Positions 51,285-60,372 are shown, counted from the first letter of the stretch. The stretch is DNA of 64,000 nt from Sediminicoccus sp. KRV36 (GCF_023243115.1 NZ_CP085081.1:124001-188000); one strand, 5' to 3'. Notes: generated by a model from the sequence alone, not told the origin. Made by a program: numbers and translations.

Positions 51285-51559
51285 TCACGTATCTTTCAGG
51301 TCATTCGCGTGAGGCGTCCGGCATGCCGGGTGGCGGTATGGGGAAGTGAGGGGCAAGATGCGGGCCAAGTGAAGGCAAATACGGGTTGCGCGGGGCAGCC
51401 TCGATGGAGGACGCACCCCTGGTCTTGGCACAGCTAACCGCCGCACGGTTGCTGGATTCTTTAAATCCGCGTCACTCTTGTTCCAGGGTTTCGCGATTTC
51501 CCGCTGCGGGAGAATCGATGTTCAGAATATTCGCGGCATACGCGTAAGGGGATGCATGC

Positions 51560-51727
51560 ATGCACGGAATTGAGCCAGGAATGCGGGTCCTCCACCCGCA
51601 GCGCCCCGAATGGGGTGTGGGCCAGGTGCAGTCGGTTGTCGGAGACCGCGTCACGGTCAACTTCGAACATGCGGGCAAGTTGCTGGTGAACCTGGCCGTC
51701 ATCGCCCTGGAGCAGGTCGAGGCTTGA
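51560..51727 (+). CDS. DUF3553 family protein
   Basis: 55 residues (ATG 51560, third of three overlapping ATGs in GATGCATGCATGC and the only one in frame; AAGGGG lies upstream). EPGMRVLHPQRPEWGVGQVQ then VTVNFEHAGKLLVN matches the DUF3553/CarD-like small beta-barrel family, abundant in Alphaproteobacteria and of uncertain role. The stop TGA overlaps the TTG start of the next gene. Confidence 0.8.
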   Translation: MHGIEPGMRVLHPQRPEWGVGQVQSVVGDRVTVNFEHAGKLLVNLAVIALEQVEA

Positions 51728-52479
51728 GCGCGCTCTGGGCGGCATCGGTCGAATTGCTGCGCGACTGGCCGATCTGGGCGGCGGCGCTGGCCACGGCGGT
51801 GGCCGGGCTGATGCGCGGCTATGCCGGCTTCGGTACGGCGGTGCTGCTGGCGCCGATCTATTCGGTGCTCTGGGGCCCACGCGCCGGCGTGCCGGTGATG
51901 CTGATGATGGAGCTGGTCGTCTCCCTGCAACTGCTGCCGCGTGCCTTCAAGGACGCCGATACCAGGGTGATCCTGCCCATCGGTGGCGCCGCCGCCTTGG
52001 CCACGCCGCTGGGTGCCGTGGTCCTGCTGACGGCGGAGCCTGACCTGTTGCGCCGCTGCATTGGCGGGTTCGTGCTGGTGTTCGGCATGCTGCTGCTCTC
52101 CGGCTGGCGCTATCACGGCAGCCGGCCGCTGGGGCTCAATCTCCTCGTCGGCACCAGTGCCGGGTTGCTGAAGGGCGCCACCGGCATGAGTGGACCGCCG
52201 GTGATCCTTTACCTTCTGGCAGGGCCCGAGGAGGCCAAGCGGCACCGGGCGAACCTGATCCTGTTCTTTGCCCTGATCGCGGTGGTGTCCATCCTGGGGC
52301 CGCTCTGGTTCGGGATGATCACCGCCGCCGTGCTGGCCAAGCTGCTGCTTCTGCTGCCGGTGCTGCTGGCCTGCGTGCCTATCGGGGCGCGGCTGTTTCA
52401 CCTGGTTCCGCAGCGCTTCTACAAGCGCTTCGCGTTGGTCGTGCTGTTGGCGGCAGGGAGCATCGCCCTGCTGGCGTGA
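51724..52479 (+). CDS. TSUP-family (TauE/SafE) membrane transporter
   Basis: 251 residues from TTG 51724, whose bases overlap the previous stop (TTGA), a coupled-translation signal; longer frames only cover the DUF3553 gene in the wrong frame. Seven to eight membrane segments with GLMRGYAGFGTAVLLAPIYS near the N-terminus and LLKGATGMSGPPVILYLL in the second half, the two repeated TSUP motifs. Probably exports or imports a sulfur compound or organic acid anion such as sulfite, sulfoacetate or oxalate; the substrate is unknown. Confidence 0.85.
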   Translation: MSALWAASVELLRDWPIWAAALATAVAGLMRGYAGFGTAVLLAPIYSVLWGPRAGVPVMLMMELVVSLQLLPRAFKDADTRVILPIGGAAALATPLGAVVLLTAEPDLLRRCIGGFVLVFGMLLLSGWRYHGSRPLGLNLLVGTSAGLLKGATGMSGPPVILYLLAGPEEAKRHRANLILFFALIAVVSILGPLWFGMITAAVLAKLLLLLPVLLACVPIGARLFHLVPQRFYKRFALVVLLAAGSIALLA

Positions 52480-52618
52480 GGCTACCGCCAGGCCGCATCG
52501 CGCCCCGCACTCAGGCCTGGCTCAGCGTGATCGTTGGCCGGGATGTCCGAAGGGCGGCGCCGCGTGACGCCGGATGTCCCGCGCGCCTGTTTCCGCCCCG
52601 ACGATCCTGCCTGATCCG

Positions 52619-53593
52619 CTACAGCCCGGCCGCCCTGGCACGTGCCCGCACCAGCGCCAGCACCGTGCGGCAGGTCGGCGCGGGCAGTTGCGTCAACTCC
52701 GCGAATTCCACGATCACGCCGAGCAGGGCCTCGATTTCCATTGGCCGGCCGCGCTCCAGATCCTGGAGCATGGAGGTGCGATGGGCGCCCACTTCGGCGG
52801 CGCCCGCAATGCGCTTGTCCACGTCAATCGCGAAGCGAACGCCCAGCGCTTCGCCGATGGCCTGCGCCTCCAGCATCATGTTGCGCGCCACCTCCCGCTG
52901 GCCAGCGTCACCGGTCAACTGGTCGAGCGTGTTGAAGGTCAGTGCCGAGATCGGGTTGAAGGCCAGGTTGCCCCAGAGCTTCACCCAGATCTCATCGCGG
53001 ATCTTGGGCCGGATCGGCGCCTTGAAGCCGGCCGCCACAAGCGCCTTGGCCACGGCCTCGATGCGCGGCGTGCGCTCGCCCGAGGGCTCGCCCAGGGTGA
53101 AGCGGTCGCCATAGGTGTGCTGGATCACGCCGGGTTCCGGCACATCGGCGGCGGGATAGACGATGCAGCCGATGGCACGCTCCGGCGCCAGCAGGGCCGA
53201 GACCTCGCCCCCCGCATCCACGCTTTCTACGCGGCGGCCATCATGGGTGCCGCCGAATTTGTAGAAATACCACCAGGGGATGCCGTTCACGGCGGAGACG
53301 ATGGCGGTCTCCGGCCCCAGCAGCGGTTGCATCTGCCGCGCCGCCCCCGCCAGTGAATGCGCCTTGAGCGTCACGATCACCGCATCCTGCACGCCCGCTT
53401 CCTCGGCGGTGGCGACGCAGCGCGGGTGGATGATGGTCTCAGCACCATCGCTGATCAGCTTCAGGCCATTCGCCTGCATGGCCGCCAGATGCGGGCCGCG
53501 CGCGATGATCGTGACCTCGGCGGAATTCGCCGCGGCGATCTTTGCCGCCATCAACCCGCCGATGGCGCCAGCGCCAAACACGCAAATCTTCAT
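52619..53593 (-). CDS. 2-dehydropantoate 2-reductase family (PanE/ApbA)
   Basis: 324 residues from ATG 53593 with GGGAGAG upstream. NADPH motif MKICVFGAGAIGGLMAAKIA, TLKAHSLAGAARQMQPLLG, and the C-terminal helical domain with KLWGNLAFNPISALTF. In this genomic setting (beside an acyl-CoA ligase and an organic-acid transporter) it may be a paralogous ketoacid reductase, not the pantothenate enzyme; both are NADPH-dependent ketone reductases. Confidence 0.85.
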   Translation of the reverse strand: MKICVFGAGAIGGLMAAKIAAANSAEVTIIARGPHLAAMQANGLKLISDGAETIIHPRCVATAEEAGVQDAVIVTLKAHSLAGAARQMQPLLGPETAIVSAVNGIPWWYFYKFGGTHDGRRVESVDAGGEVSALLAPERAIGCIVYPAADVPEPGVIQHTYGDRFTLGEPSGERTPRIEAVAKALVAAGFKAPIRPKIRDEIWVKLWGNLAFNPISALTFNTLDQLTGDAGQREVARNMMLEAQAIGEALGVRFAIDVDKRIAGAAEVGAHRTSMLQDLERGRPMEIEALLGVIVEFAELTQLPAPTCRTVLALVRARARAAGL

Positions 53594-53642
53594 GCCGTCT
53601 CTCCCGTGGCCGCGCATGGCACGGCGATAAATGAACCACGCC

Positions 53643-53668
53643 GGTGATCACCCCGCATCGGGGTCACC
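53643..53668 (-). terminator. Terminator-like hairpin between ligase and PanE-like gene
   Basis: Inner stem CCCCG-CAT-CGGGG with an outer GGTGA/TCACC pair and a bulge. Lies 15 bases after the ligase stop on the minus strand. No T-tract. Confidence 0.4.
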
Positions 53669-53683
53669 AGGCGCCGCTATATC

Positions 53684-55198
53684 TCAGAGACTGAGCCCCA
53701 GCTTCTCCGCGAGGCCGATGCGCATCAGCTTGCCGGTGGCGCCCTTCGGAATTTCCGGCAGGAAGACCACTTTGCGCGGCACCTTGAAATCGGCCAGGTA
53801 TTTGGCGGCGAAGTCGCGCAACTCGCGCTCCGTCAATTCGGCACCTTCGCGCAGCACCACGGCGGCACCTACTTCCTCGCCCAGCTTGCTGTGCGGGATG
53901 GCGAAGGTGAGTGCCTGCGCGACGGCGGCATGGGCGGAAAGCACGCCATCCACCTCCAGCGGGCTCACCTTCTCGCCACCGCGGTTGATGAGTTCCTTGA
54001 GGCGGCCGGTGAGTTGCAGATAGCCATCGGCATCCAGCATCCCCTGATCCCCGGTGCGGAACCAGCCATTCGTGAAGGCCTTGGCATTGGCTTCCGGATT
54101 GGCTTCGTAGCCGGCGGTCACGTTGGGGCCGCGGATCACCACCTCGCCGATTTCGCCTTGCGGCAGGAAGACGCCTTCATCGGTCATGATGCGGACTTCC
54201 GGGCCGGCGGGCAGGCCCACCGCCCCCGGCTTGCGTTTGCCATGCAGCGGGTTGGAGGCCATCTGGTGCGCGGCTTCCGTCATGCCGTAGCTCTCGACCA
54301 GCGGGCAGCCAAAGGTGGCTTCCATCGCCTCCATCACGGGCCCCGGCAGCGAGGCGGAGGAGGAGCGGATGAAGCGCAGCTTCGCGCGTTCGATGATGTC
54401 CGCATTGCGCTCGGCGCGGCTGAGGATGGTCTGGTGCATCGTCGGCACCGCCGTGTACCAGCTGGGCCGTTCCTCATCGAGCAGGCGGAAGAATTTCAGC
54501 GCGTCGAAGCCGCCGGTGCAGCAGACGGCGCCGCCCGCCGCGATGCTGGAAAGCACCGCCGCGATCAGGCCATGGATGTGAAACAGCGGCATGATGTTCA
54601 GGCAGGCATCATTCTGGGAGAGCTCCAGCGCGGCGCCGATATGCTGGGCGGAGGCCGTGATGTTGCGCTGGCTGAGCGGCACGATCTTCGGCCGCGCCGT
54701 GGTGCCGGAGGTGTGCAGCACCAGCGCCTCGTCATCCGCTTCGGCCATGCCGGGGCGCGCAGCGGTGCCGGGTGTGCCGCCCGCGAGGGTAAAGCTGCCC
54801 GCGGCCTCACCGGGGGTGAGTTCCAGCACGGGGATGCCGAGCCCTTCGGCCGAGGCGCGGGCAGGCGTGGCATCGCCCTGCTGCACGATGATGGCCTTGG
54901 GCTTCAGATCATCCAGGTAGAAGGTGAATTCATCGCCCTTGTAGCCGGGGTTGAGCGGCGCGGTGGAGGCGCCGGCCGCCACGCAGAGGAAGGCGGCGGC
55001 CATTTCCGGGCCATTGGGCAGCACGATGGCGACGCGGTCGCCGCGCCCGATGCCACGGGCGTTCAGCGTGGCGACGGTGCTGGCGGCCAGCTCCCGCAGA
55101 CCCTCATGCGTCAGTGCCGGCCGGCCTGGGGCGCGCAGCGCGGGCCGGGCGGCGGGGCCGCGCTGCAACAATTCACCGAGGTTGCTGATCGCACTCAT
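53684..55198 (-). CDS. Acyl-CoA ligase, oxalate-CoA ligase-like (AAE3/Pcs60 type)
   Basis: 504 residues from ATG 55198, with AGGAGAG nine bases upstream. ANL-superfamily motifs: LHTSGTTARPKIV (161-173), RSSSASLPGPVMEAMEATFG, YGMTEAAHQMASNPL, GWFRTGDQG, GRLKELINRGGEKVSP and PKGATGKLMR (catalytic Lys). The HTSGTTxRPK and MTEAxHQMxSNPL combination is characteristic of oxalyl-CoA synthetases. Forms an acyl-adenylate and then a CoA thioester; oxalate is the likely but unproven acid. No oxalyl-CoA decarboxylase gene is in the window. Divergent from a tricarboxylate-transporter operon. Confidence 0.8.
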   Translation of the reverse strand: MSAISNLGELLQRGPAARPALRAPGRPALTHEGLRELAASTVATLNARGIGRGDRVAIVLPNGPEMAAAFLCVAAGASTAPLNPGYKGDEFTFYLDDLKPKAIIVQQGDATPARASAEGLGIPVLELTPGEAAGSFTLAGGTPGTAARPGMAEADDEALVLHTSGTTARPKIVPLSQRNITASAQHIGAALELSQNDACLNIMPLFHIHGLIAAVLSSIAAGGAVCCTGGFDALKFFRLLDEERPSWYTAVPTMHQTILSRAERNADIIERAKLRFIRSSSASLPGPVMEAMEATFGCPLVESYGMTEAAHQMASNPLHGKRKPGAVGLPAGPEVRIMTDEGVFLPQGEIGEVVIRGPNVTAGYEANPEANAKAFTNGWFRTGDQGMLDADGYLQLTGRLKELINRGGEKVSPLEVDGVLSAHAAVAQALTFAIPHSKLGEEVGAAVVLREGAELTERELRDFAAKYLADFKVPRKVVFLPEIPKGATGKLMRIGLAEKLGLSL

Positions 55199-55391
55199 GA
55201 AACGGAACTCTCCTGAAACCCGAATGGAACGGTCATGCGGCATCGCGCGGAAGTCGGGCGATGCCAAGCGGCTTTTCAAGCTTTTCATCGCTTCACAGCG
55301 GATTGACGCCTTTACGAAACGAGAGGGCTCCCAAGCCGGTTTGTAAAGGGCATTTACAAACTTCGTGAACGCCTCTCGGAGCGCGCCAGTG

Positions 55392-56393
55392 ATGATTCTC
55401 AGCCGCCGCCAATTGCCGATCCTTGGATCCGGGCTTGTCCTCTCGGCGCCCGCGCTGGCGCAGCGTGGCTGGGAGCCGCAGCGGCCCGTGCAATTCATCG
55501 TTCCCGCCGGCACAGGTGGCGGGGCCGACCAGATGGCGCGCATCATCCAGGGCATCGTCACCAAGCACAGCCTGATGCGTCAGCCCATGATGGTGGTGAA
55601 CAAGGCGGGCGGTGCCGGTGCGGAGGGCTTCCTCGAAGCGCGCAGTGCGCGCGGCAACCCGCATATGCTGATCATCAGCCTGTCCAACCTTTTCACCACG
55701 CCGATGTCCACCGGCATCCCCTTCACCTGGCGGGACCTGACGCCGGTAAAGATGATGGCGCTGGATGAATTCGTGCTCTGGGTGAATGCGTCCTCGCCCT
55801 GGACCACGCTGGCGGAGTTCGTCGAAGCAGCGAAAACCCAGCGCATCCGCCTGGGCGGCACCGGTTCGCGCCAGGAAGACCAGATCATCGCCGTCGCCAT
55901 GCAGCGCGCCATGGGCACGGAGTTCATCTACGTGCCCTTCCGTGGCGGTGGTGAGGTCGCGACGCAGCTGGTCGGCAACCACATCCAGGCCACGGTGAAC
56001 AACCCGATCGAGGCGGTGACGCATTGGCGGGCGGGCACGCTGCGCCCGCTTTGCGTCTTTGACAGCCGCCGCCTGCCGGGCGAGGGCCGCATCACCGAAA
56101 CCCAGGGCTGGCAGGATATTCCCACCTGCAAGGAGGCCGGGCTGGATGTCGAATACCTCATGCTGCGCGGCATCTTCGCCGCGCCCGGCATCACCGCCCC
56201 GCAGATCGCCTTCTACACCGACCTGCTCAACCGCGTGACCCAGACGCCCGAATGGCGGGACCTGATGGCCACCGGCGCCTTCAACACCACGACGATGACG
56301 GGTGCGCCCTTCGTCGAGTGGCTGACGCGCGAGGAAGCGCGGCACCGTTCCCTGATGCAGGAGGCCGGATTCCTGGCCGCTTCCGGAGGCTGA
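55392..56393 (+). CDS. tctC: TTT-family periplasmic substrate-binding protein (TctC/Bug)
   Basis: 333 residues from ATG 55392 (GGAG upstream); a GTG at 55365 lacks a site and would lengthen the signal. Signal peptide about 1-23 (MILSRRQLPILGSGLVLSAP). Bug/TctC features: RPVQFIVPAGTGGGADQMAR near residue 35, EFIYVPFRGGGEVATQLVGN, and FAAPGITAPQIAFYTDLLNR. Binds a carboxylate in the periplasm and hands it to TctA/TctB. First gene of tctCBA. Confidence 0.9.
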   Translation: MILSRRQLPILGSGLVLSAPALAQRGWEPQRPVQFIVPAGTGGGADQMARIIQGIVTKHSLMRQPMMVVNKAGGAGAEGFLEARSARGNPHMLIISLSNLFTTPMSTGIPFTWRDLTPVKMMALDEFVLWVNASSPWTTLAEFVEAAKTQRIRLGGTGSRQEDQIIAVAMQRAMGTEFIYVPFRGGGEVATQLVGNHIQATVNNPIEAVTHWRAGTLRPLCVFDSRRLPGEGRITETQGWQDIPTCKEAGLDVEYLMLRGIFAAPGITAPQIAFYTDLLNRVTQTPEWRDLMATGAFNTTTMTGAPFVEWLTREEARHRSLMQEAGFLAASGG

Positions 56394-56398
56394 CAACC

Positions 56399-56929
56399 AT
56401 GAGCGTGACGACTGGCAACGACACCCTGATCGAAGCGGCGGCCGAGCGCGGCCCGAGCATGAAGGGCATGGAGATCGCGACCGCCGTCGCCCTCATGACC
56501 CTGGGCGGCATCGCCATCATGGACAGCCTGCGCATTGGCGCCGGCTGGGGTGCCGATGGCCCGCAATCGGGCTATTTTCCCTTCTGGCTCGGCCTCATCC
56601 TGATGGCGGCGAGTTTCGTCAATCTCGCAATGGCGCTCAGGCCCCGCGTCAAATCGGCGGGCGCGCTCTTTGCCACCTGGCCGCAATTGCGCATGGTGGG
56701 TTCCGTGCTGCTGCCAACCACGATCTATGTCGCGGTGATCCCCTTCGCCGGGATCTATGTCAGCTCCGCGCTGCTGATCGCCTTCTTCATGATCCGCTTC
56801 GGCGAGTTCCGCTCCATCGTCTCCTTCCCCTCGGGCGCGCTGGCGGCCGGGGTGGCCTTCGCCATCTTCGAGCTGTGGTTCCTGGTGGCGCTGCCCAAGG
56901 GCCCGCTTGAGACCTATCTGGGCTACTAG
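56399..56929 (+). CDS. tctB: TTT-family small membrane subunit TctB
   Basis: 176 residues, ATG 56399, six bases after tctC. Four membrane segments, with PQSGYFPFWLGLILMAASF, the conserved TctB region. Partner of the large permease TctA; works with the TctC binding protein in Na+-dependent uptake of a carboxylate. Confidence 0.85.
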   Translation: MSVTTGNDTLIEAAAERGPSMKGMEIATAVALMTLGGIAIMDSLRIGAGWGADGPQSGYFPFWLGLILMAASFVNLAMALRPRVKSAGALFATWPQLRMVGSVLLPTTIYVAVIPFAGIYVSSALLIAFFMIRFGEFRSIVSFPSGALAAGVAFAIFELWFLVALPKGPLETYLGY

Positions 56930-57135
56930 CTCTCCCCACGAAGCTTTCGCCGGCGGAATGCCGGCTGCGCGGCCTTCCGCCGCCGAAATCTTCGCGGGGG
57001 CCCCGGGGCCCCTTCACTCCAACAACCACCTCATCCCGGTGCGGCAAAGCCGCATCGGGGCTCCTAGGCACGCGCCGTCTCGGTTGCGCGTGATGCTGCA
57101 ATGGCGCGCCCGGCGGCGCTGAAGGGTTCGCTCTG
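56930..57135. repeat. tctB-tctA spacer with hairpin elements
   Basis: 206 bases inside an otherwise tight operon. Contains a perfect 16-base palindrome GGGGCCCCGGGGCCCC (56998-57013), a GCCGGC-GGAAT-GCCGGC hairpin (56948-56965 region), and an 11-bp stem with a 3-base loop at 57035-57059 (CCCGGTGCGGC-AAA-GCCGCATCGGG). No T-tract follows. Resembles an insertion of REP-like dyad elements. No coding frame recognised. Confidence 0.55.
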
Positions 57136-58635
57136 ATGGAAGAAATCGGTCTGCTGATGCAGGGCTTCGCGGTCGCCTTGCAGCCGGAGAACATTGTTCT
57201 CATGGTCGCGGGCATCGTGCTCGGCGTCTTGATCGGCGTGCTGCCGGGCCTGGGCGGGGCGAATGGCATCGCCATCCTGCTGCCGCTGACCTTCGCCTTG
57301 CCGCCGGTCAGCGCCATCATCCTGCTCTCCTGCATCTATTGGGGTGCGTTGTTCGGGGGTGCGATCACCTCCATCCTGTTCAATATCCCGGGCGAGCCCT
57401 GGTCCGTCGCCACCACCTTCGACGGCTATCCCATGGCGCAGCAGGGCCGCGCGGGCGAGGCGCTGGTGGCGGCCTTCACCTCCAGCTTCGTCGGCGCCTT
57501 CATCGCCGTGCTGATGATCACTTTCGTGGCGCCGCTGGTCGCGCAATTCGCGCTGCAATTCGGCCCGCCGGAATTCTTCGCGGTGATGTTCCTGTCGTTT
57601 GCCTGCTTCATCGGCCTCTCCAAGGGTTCGCCCTTCAAGGCGCTGGCCGCGATGATGTTCGGCTTCCTGCTGGCCGGCGTGGGCCTGGATGGCGTCACGG
57701 GCCAGTTGCGCATGACCTTCGGCTCGATGGAACTGATGCGCGGCGTGGATTTCCTCGTCGTCGTGATCGGCCTGTTTGGCCTCTCCGAGATCTTCCAATC
57801 CATCGAGGAAGGGCTGCGCTTCAAGGGGCAATCCGCGAAGATCACGCTGCGGACCATGCTGAAAACCTGGTCGGAACTGCCACGGCATTGGTGGCTCTTC
57901 ATCCGCTCCTCCGTGATCGGCTGCTGGATGGGCATCACGCCGGCCGGCGCCACGCCGGCCAGCTTCATGAGCTACGGCATGGCGCGCCGCATGGCGACCG
58001 ACAAGGACAGTTTCGGCAAGGGCCGCGTCGAGGGCGTGATCGCGCCCGAGACGGCCGCCCATGCCGCGGGAACGGCAGCGCTGCTGCCCATGCTCTCGCT
58101 CGGCGTGCCAGGCTCGCCTACGGCAGCGGTGCTGCTGGGTGGACTCATCATGTGGGGCTTGCAGCCCGGGCCGATGCTGTTCGTCGAGCAGAAGGATTTC
58201 GTCTGGGGGCTGATCGCCTCGATGTATATCGGCAATATCGTGGGGCTGATCATCGTGCTGGCCGCCGTGCCCTGGTTCGCGATGATCCTGCGCGTGCCCT
58301 TCTCCATCATCGCCGCCATCATCCTGATGGTCTGCGCCATCGGCGCCTATACGGTGAACAGCGCGGAGTTCGACGTGGTGCTGATGCTGATCTTCGGCGT
58401 CATCGGCTATGTCATGAAGAAGCTGGATTACCCGCTGGCGCCGCTGGTGCTGGCCCTGGTGCTGGGTGATCGGACGGAGGAAAGCTTCCGCCAGGCGCTG
58501 CTGATCAGCGAGGGGTCGCTGGCGGTGTTCTTCTCGAACTGGCTGGTGGGCGGCATCATGGTGGCGGGGTTGACGCTGATGTTCTACCCGGCGATCAGCG
58601 CCCTCATGGCGAAGCTGCGGCCAAGCCCGGCCTGA
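57136..58635 (+). CDS. tctA: TTT-family large permease TctA
   Basis: 499 residues with about 11-12 membrane segments. GVLPGLGGANGIAILLPLTF and YWGALFGGAITSILFNIPGE in the first half and APETAAHAAGTAALLPMLSL plus LGVPGSPTAAVLLGGL in the second are the two duplicated TctA motifs. Transports the carboxylate delivered by TctC. Near the oxalate-CoA-ligase-like gene, so oxalate or another dicarboxylate is a reasonable substrate guess. Confidence 0.92.
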   Translation: MEEIGLLMQGFAVALQPENIVLMVAGIVLGVLIGVLPGLGGANGIAILLPLTFALPPVSAIILLSCIYWGALFGGAITSILFNIPGEPWSVATTFDGYPMAQQGRAGEALVAAFTSSFVGAFIAVLMITFVAPLVAQFALQFGPPEFFAVMFLSFACFIGLSKGSPFKALAAMMFGFLLAGVGLDGVTGQLRMTFGSMELMRGVDFLVVVIGLFGLSEIFQSIEEGLRFKGQSAKITLRTMLKTWSELPRHWWLFIRSSVIGCWMGITPAGATPASFMSYGMARRMATDKDSFGKGRVEGVIAPETAAHAAGTAALLPMLSLGVPGSPTAAVLLGGLIMWGLQPGPMLFVEQKDFVWGLIASMYIGNIVGLIIVLAAVPWFAMILRVPFSIIAAIILMVCAIGAYTVNSAEFDVVLMLIFGVIGYVMKKLDYPLAPLVLALVLGDRTEESFRQALLISEGSLAVFFSNWLVGGIMVAGLTLMFYPAISALMAKLRPSPA

Positions 58636-58662
58636 CGCGCGCCGCCCGCAGGAGCGGCGTGG

Positions 58663-58851
58663 ATGGACCCGATGATCCGCTGGGGCTTCCGCCTCGCCCA
58701 ATGGTTCCGCCACCCGCCTTCCCGCCAACGCGTCATCATCATGGCCCTGGTGCTGGGTCTCTGCGTGGCGCTGGTGCTGGTGGAGCGTTTCATCGGCTGG
58801 CCGCAATGGGCGACGCTCGGCAACCAGCCGCCGCGCATCGTCCGGCAGTGA
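58663..58851 (+). CDS. Small single-span membrane protein, conserved hypothetical
   Basis: 62 residues. ATG 58663 after AGGAG. One membrane helix (about 24-44: VIIMALVLGLCVALVLVERF) between a basic N-terminal half and a short tail. Follows tctA by 27 bases on the same strand. No function assigned; the frame has coding-like GC3. Confidence 0.6.
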   Translation: MDPMIRWGFRLAQWFRHPPSRQRVIIMALVLGLCVALVLVERFIGWPQWATLGNQPPRIVRQ

Positions 58852-58866
58852 AGCCGCGGGCCGAAA

Positions 58867-59316
58867 TCAAAGCGTCTTGTCGTAGGTGATCCATAAGGTG
58901 CGCTTCGCCAGGCGGTCATAGACGCCACGGCCGCGATAATTGTCATCCGCGGTGATCCAGCGGATGACAGTCCAGCCCTTCTCGCGCCCAATCCGCGAGA
59001 GGGCCTCGATCAACGCATCCGCCACGCGAAGGCCACGCTGCGAAGGGTCCACAAACAGGTCATCGAGAAAGCCGCCCGTGCTGGCCGAGAGCGGCCGCGC
59101 GAACGGGCGGTAATGCGCCAGGCCCACGGCGCGGCCGGCCGCGTCCTCGGCCACCAGGGCCTTGGTTTCATGCGCGGGGTCCATGATCCAGGACCAGACC
59201 TTGGCGCGCATCTCGGCAGTCTGCGTGACCTTGTAGAAGGCGGCGTAGCCGGCATAGAGCGCCTCCCAATCGGCGCGGTGGCGTTCTGCCAGCGGGGTGA
59301 TCTTCACCTCAGTCAT
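58867..59316 (-). CDS. GNAT-family N-acetyltransferase
   Basis: 149 residues from ATG 59316 (GGGAGG upstream; the longer frame is antisense overlap with the cupin gene). GNAT motif A: LDDLFVDPSQRGLRVADALI; motif B: WTVIRWITADDNYRGRGVYD. Transfers acetyl from acetyl-CoA to an amine; substrate unknown. Start overlaps the cupin stop by 8 bases. Confidence 0.88.
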   Translation of the reverse strand: MTEVKITPLAERHRADWEALYAGYAAFYKVTQTAEMRAKVWSWIMDPAHETKALVAEDAAGRAVGLAHYRPFARPLSASTGGFLDDLFVDPSQRGLRVADALIEALSRIGREKGWTVIRWITADDNYRGRGVYDRLAKRTLWITYDKTL

Positions 59317-59638
59317 GCTCGCCTCCCTGTGGTCCGTAGAAGACGACCCAGACGCCCAGATCGTCGGAAAATGCCTCGAAGCGATGGGGAATGCCGGCGG
59401 GCACAAAGATGGCGTCGCCCGCGCCGAAGGGCAGCAGGTCCTCACCGCGCCGGAATTGCCCCTGCCCGCTCACCACGACGTAGATTTCGTCCTGGGTGTG
59501 CGGTTCCTGCCCATCCGTGCTGCGCGGCGCGTACCAGCGCAGTTGCATGCTGCCCTGGCTGAAAATGCGCGCCGAGGCCCGGCCGGGTTCGAGCGGGCTG
59601 GTGGCGGCCATCGCCGCCGCGAAGATGAAGGGCGTCAC
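59309..59638 (-). CDS. Cupin-domain protein
   Basis: 109 residues. Single cupin barrel: metal-site motif 1 in EPHTQDEIYVVVSGQGQF and motif 2 in PAGIPHRFEAF, with His/Glu ligands present. Small-molecule-binding or isomerase/dioxygenase-type protein, not further classifiable. Overlaps dapB by 4 bases and the GNAT gene by 8 bases, so dapB-cupin-GNAT form an operon. Confidence 0.85.
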   Translation of the reverse strand: MTPFIFAAAMAATSPLEPGRASARIFSQGSMQLRWYAPRSTDGQEPHTQDEIYVVVSGQGQFRRGEDLLPFGAGDAIFVPAGIPHRFEAFSDDLGVWVVFYGPQGGEHD

Positions 59639-60372
59639 GCCAGGCCCAGCACGTCATTCATGCTGTACAGACCGGGCGGGCGGCCTTTCAGCCATTGCGC
59701 CGCGCGCACCGCGCCCGTCGCATAGGCACGGCGGTCGAAGCTGCGATGCGTCAGCGCGATATGCTCGGAGCCCGCGGCAAACAGCAGCGTGTGCTCCCCC
59801 ACCACCTGGCCACCGCGCAGCGCCGCGAAGCCGATGGTGCCGGTGCCGCGCGCCCCCGTATGGCCATCGCGCCCGCTTTCGCGGCCGGCTTCCTCCAGCG
59901 TGGTGCCGCGCCCGCGTGCCACCGCGCGCCCCATGGCGACCGCCGTGCCCGAGGGGGCATCCACCTTCTGGCGGTGATGCATCTCGACGATCTCGGCATC
60001 GTATTGCGCGCCGGGCAGGGCGGCAGCGAGCTTCTCGGCCATGGCGATGACGAGGTTTACGCCGGTCGCGAAATTTGCCGCGTAGACGATGGGCGCGTGC
60101 TGCGCGGCCTCGGCCACCGCCGCTTCCTCGGCGGCCGAGAGGCCGGAGGAGCCGAGCACCAGCCCCTTGCCGAATTCCGCCGCCAGCGCGGCATGGAGGG
60201 GGGCGGCGTGGGCATGGGTGAAATCAATCACCACATCGCTCGCGGCAAACAGCGCGCGCGGGTCATCGCCGCGCCCCGTGCCGCCGGCGAGGGTGCAGCC
60301 CGCCGCCGCCACCTCCTCGGCCAGGAGCTTGCCCATGCGGCCGGCGATGCCGGTGATGCCGATCTGTATCAT
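59635..60372 (-). CDS. dapB: 4-hydroxy-tetrahydrodipicolinate reductase
   Basis: 245 residues. NADPH motif GITGIAGRMGKLLAEEV, VVIDFTHAHAAPLH, catalytic region EIVEMHHRQKVDAPSGTA (His-His and Lys), and C-terminal GEHTLLFAAGSEHIALTHRS. Second step of lysine/diaminopimelate synthesis after DapA. First gene of a three-gene overlap operon. Confidence 0.95.
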   Translation of the reverse strand: MIQIGITGIAGRMGKLLAEEVAAAGCTLAGGTGRGDDPRALFAASDVVIDFTHAHAAPLHAALAAEFGKGLVLGSSGLSAAEEAAVAEAAQHAPIVYAANFATGVNLVIAMAEKLAAALPGAQYDAEIVEMHHRQKVDAPSGTAVAMGRAVARGRGTTLEEAGRESGRDGHTGARGTGTIGFAALRGGQVVGEHTLLFAAGSEHIALTHRSFDRRAYATGAVRAAQWLKGRPPGLYSMNDVLGLA

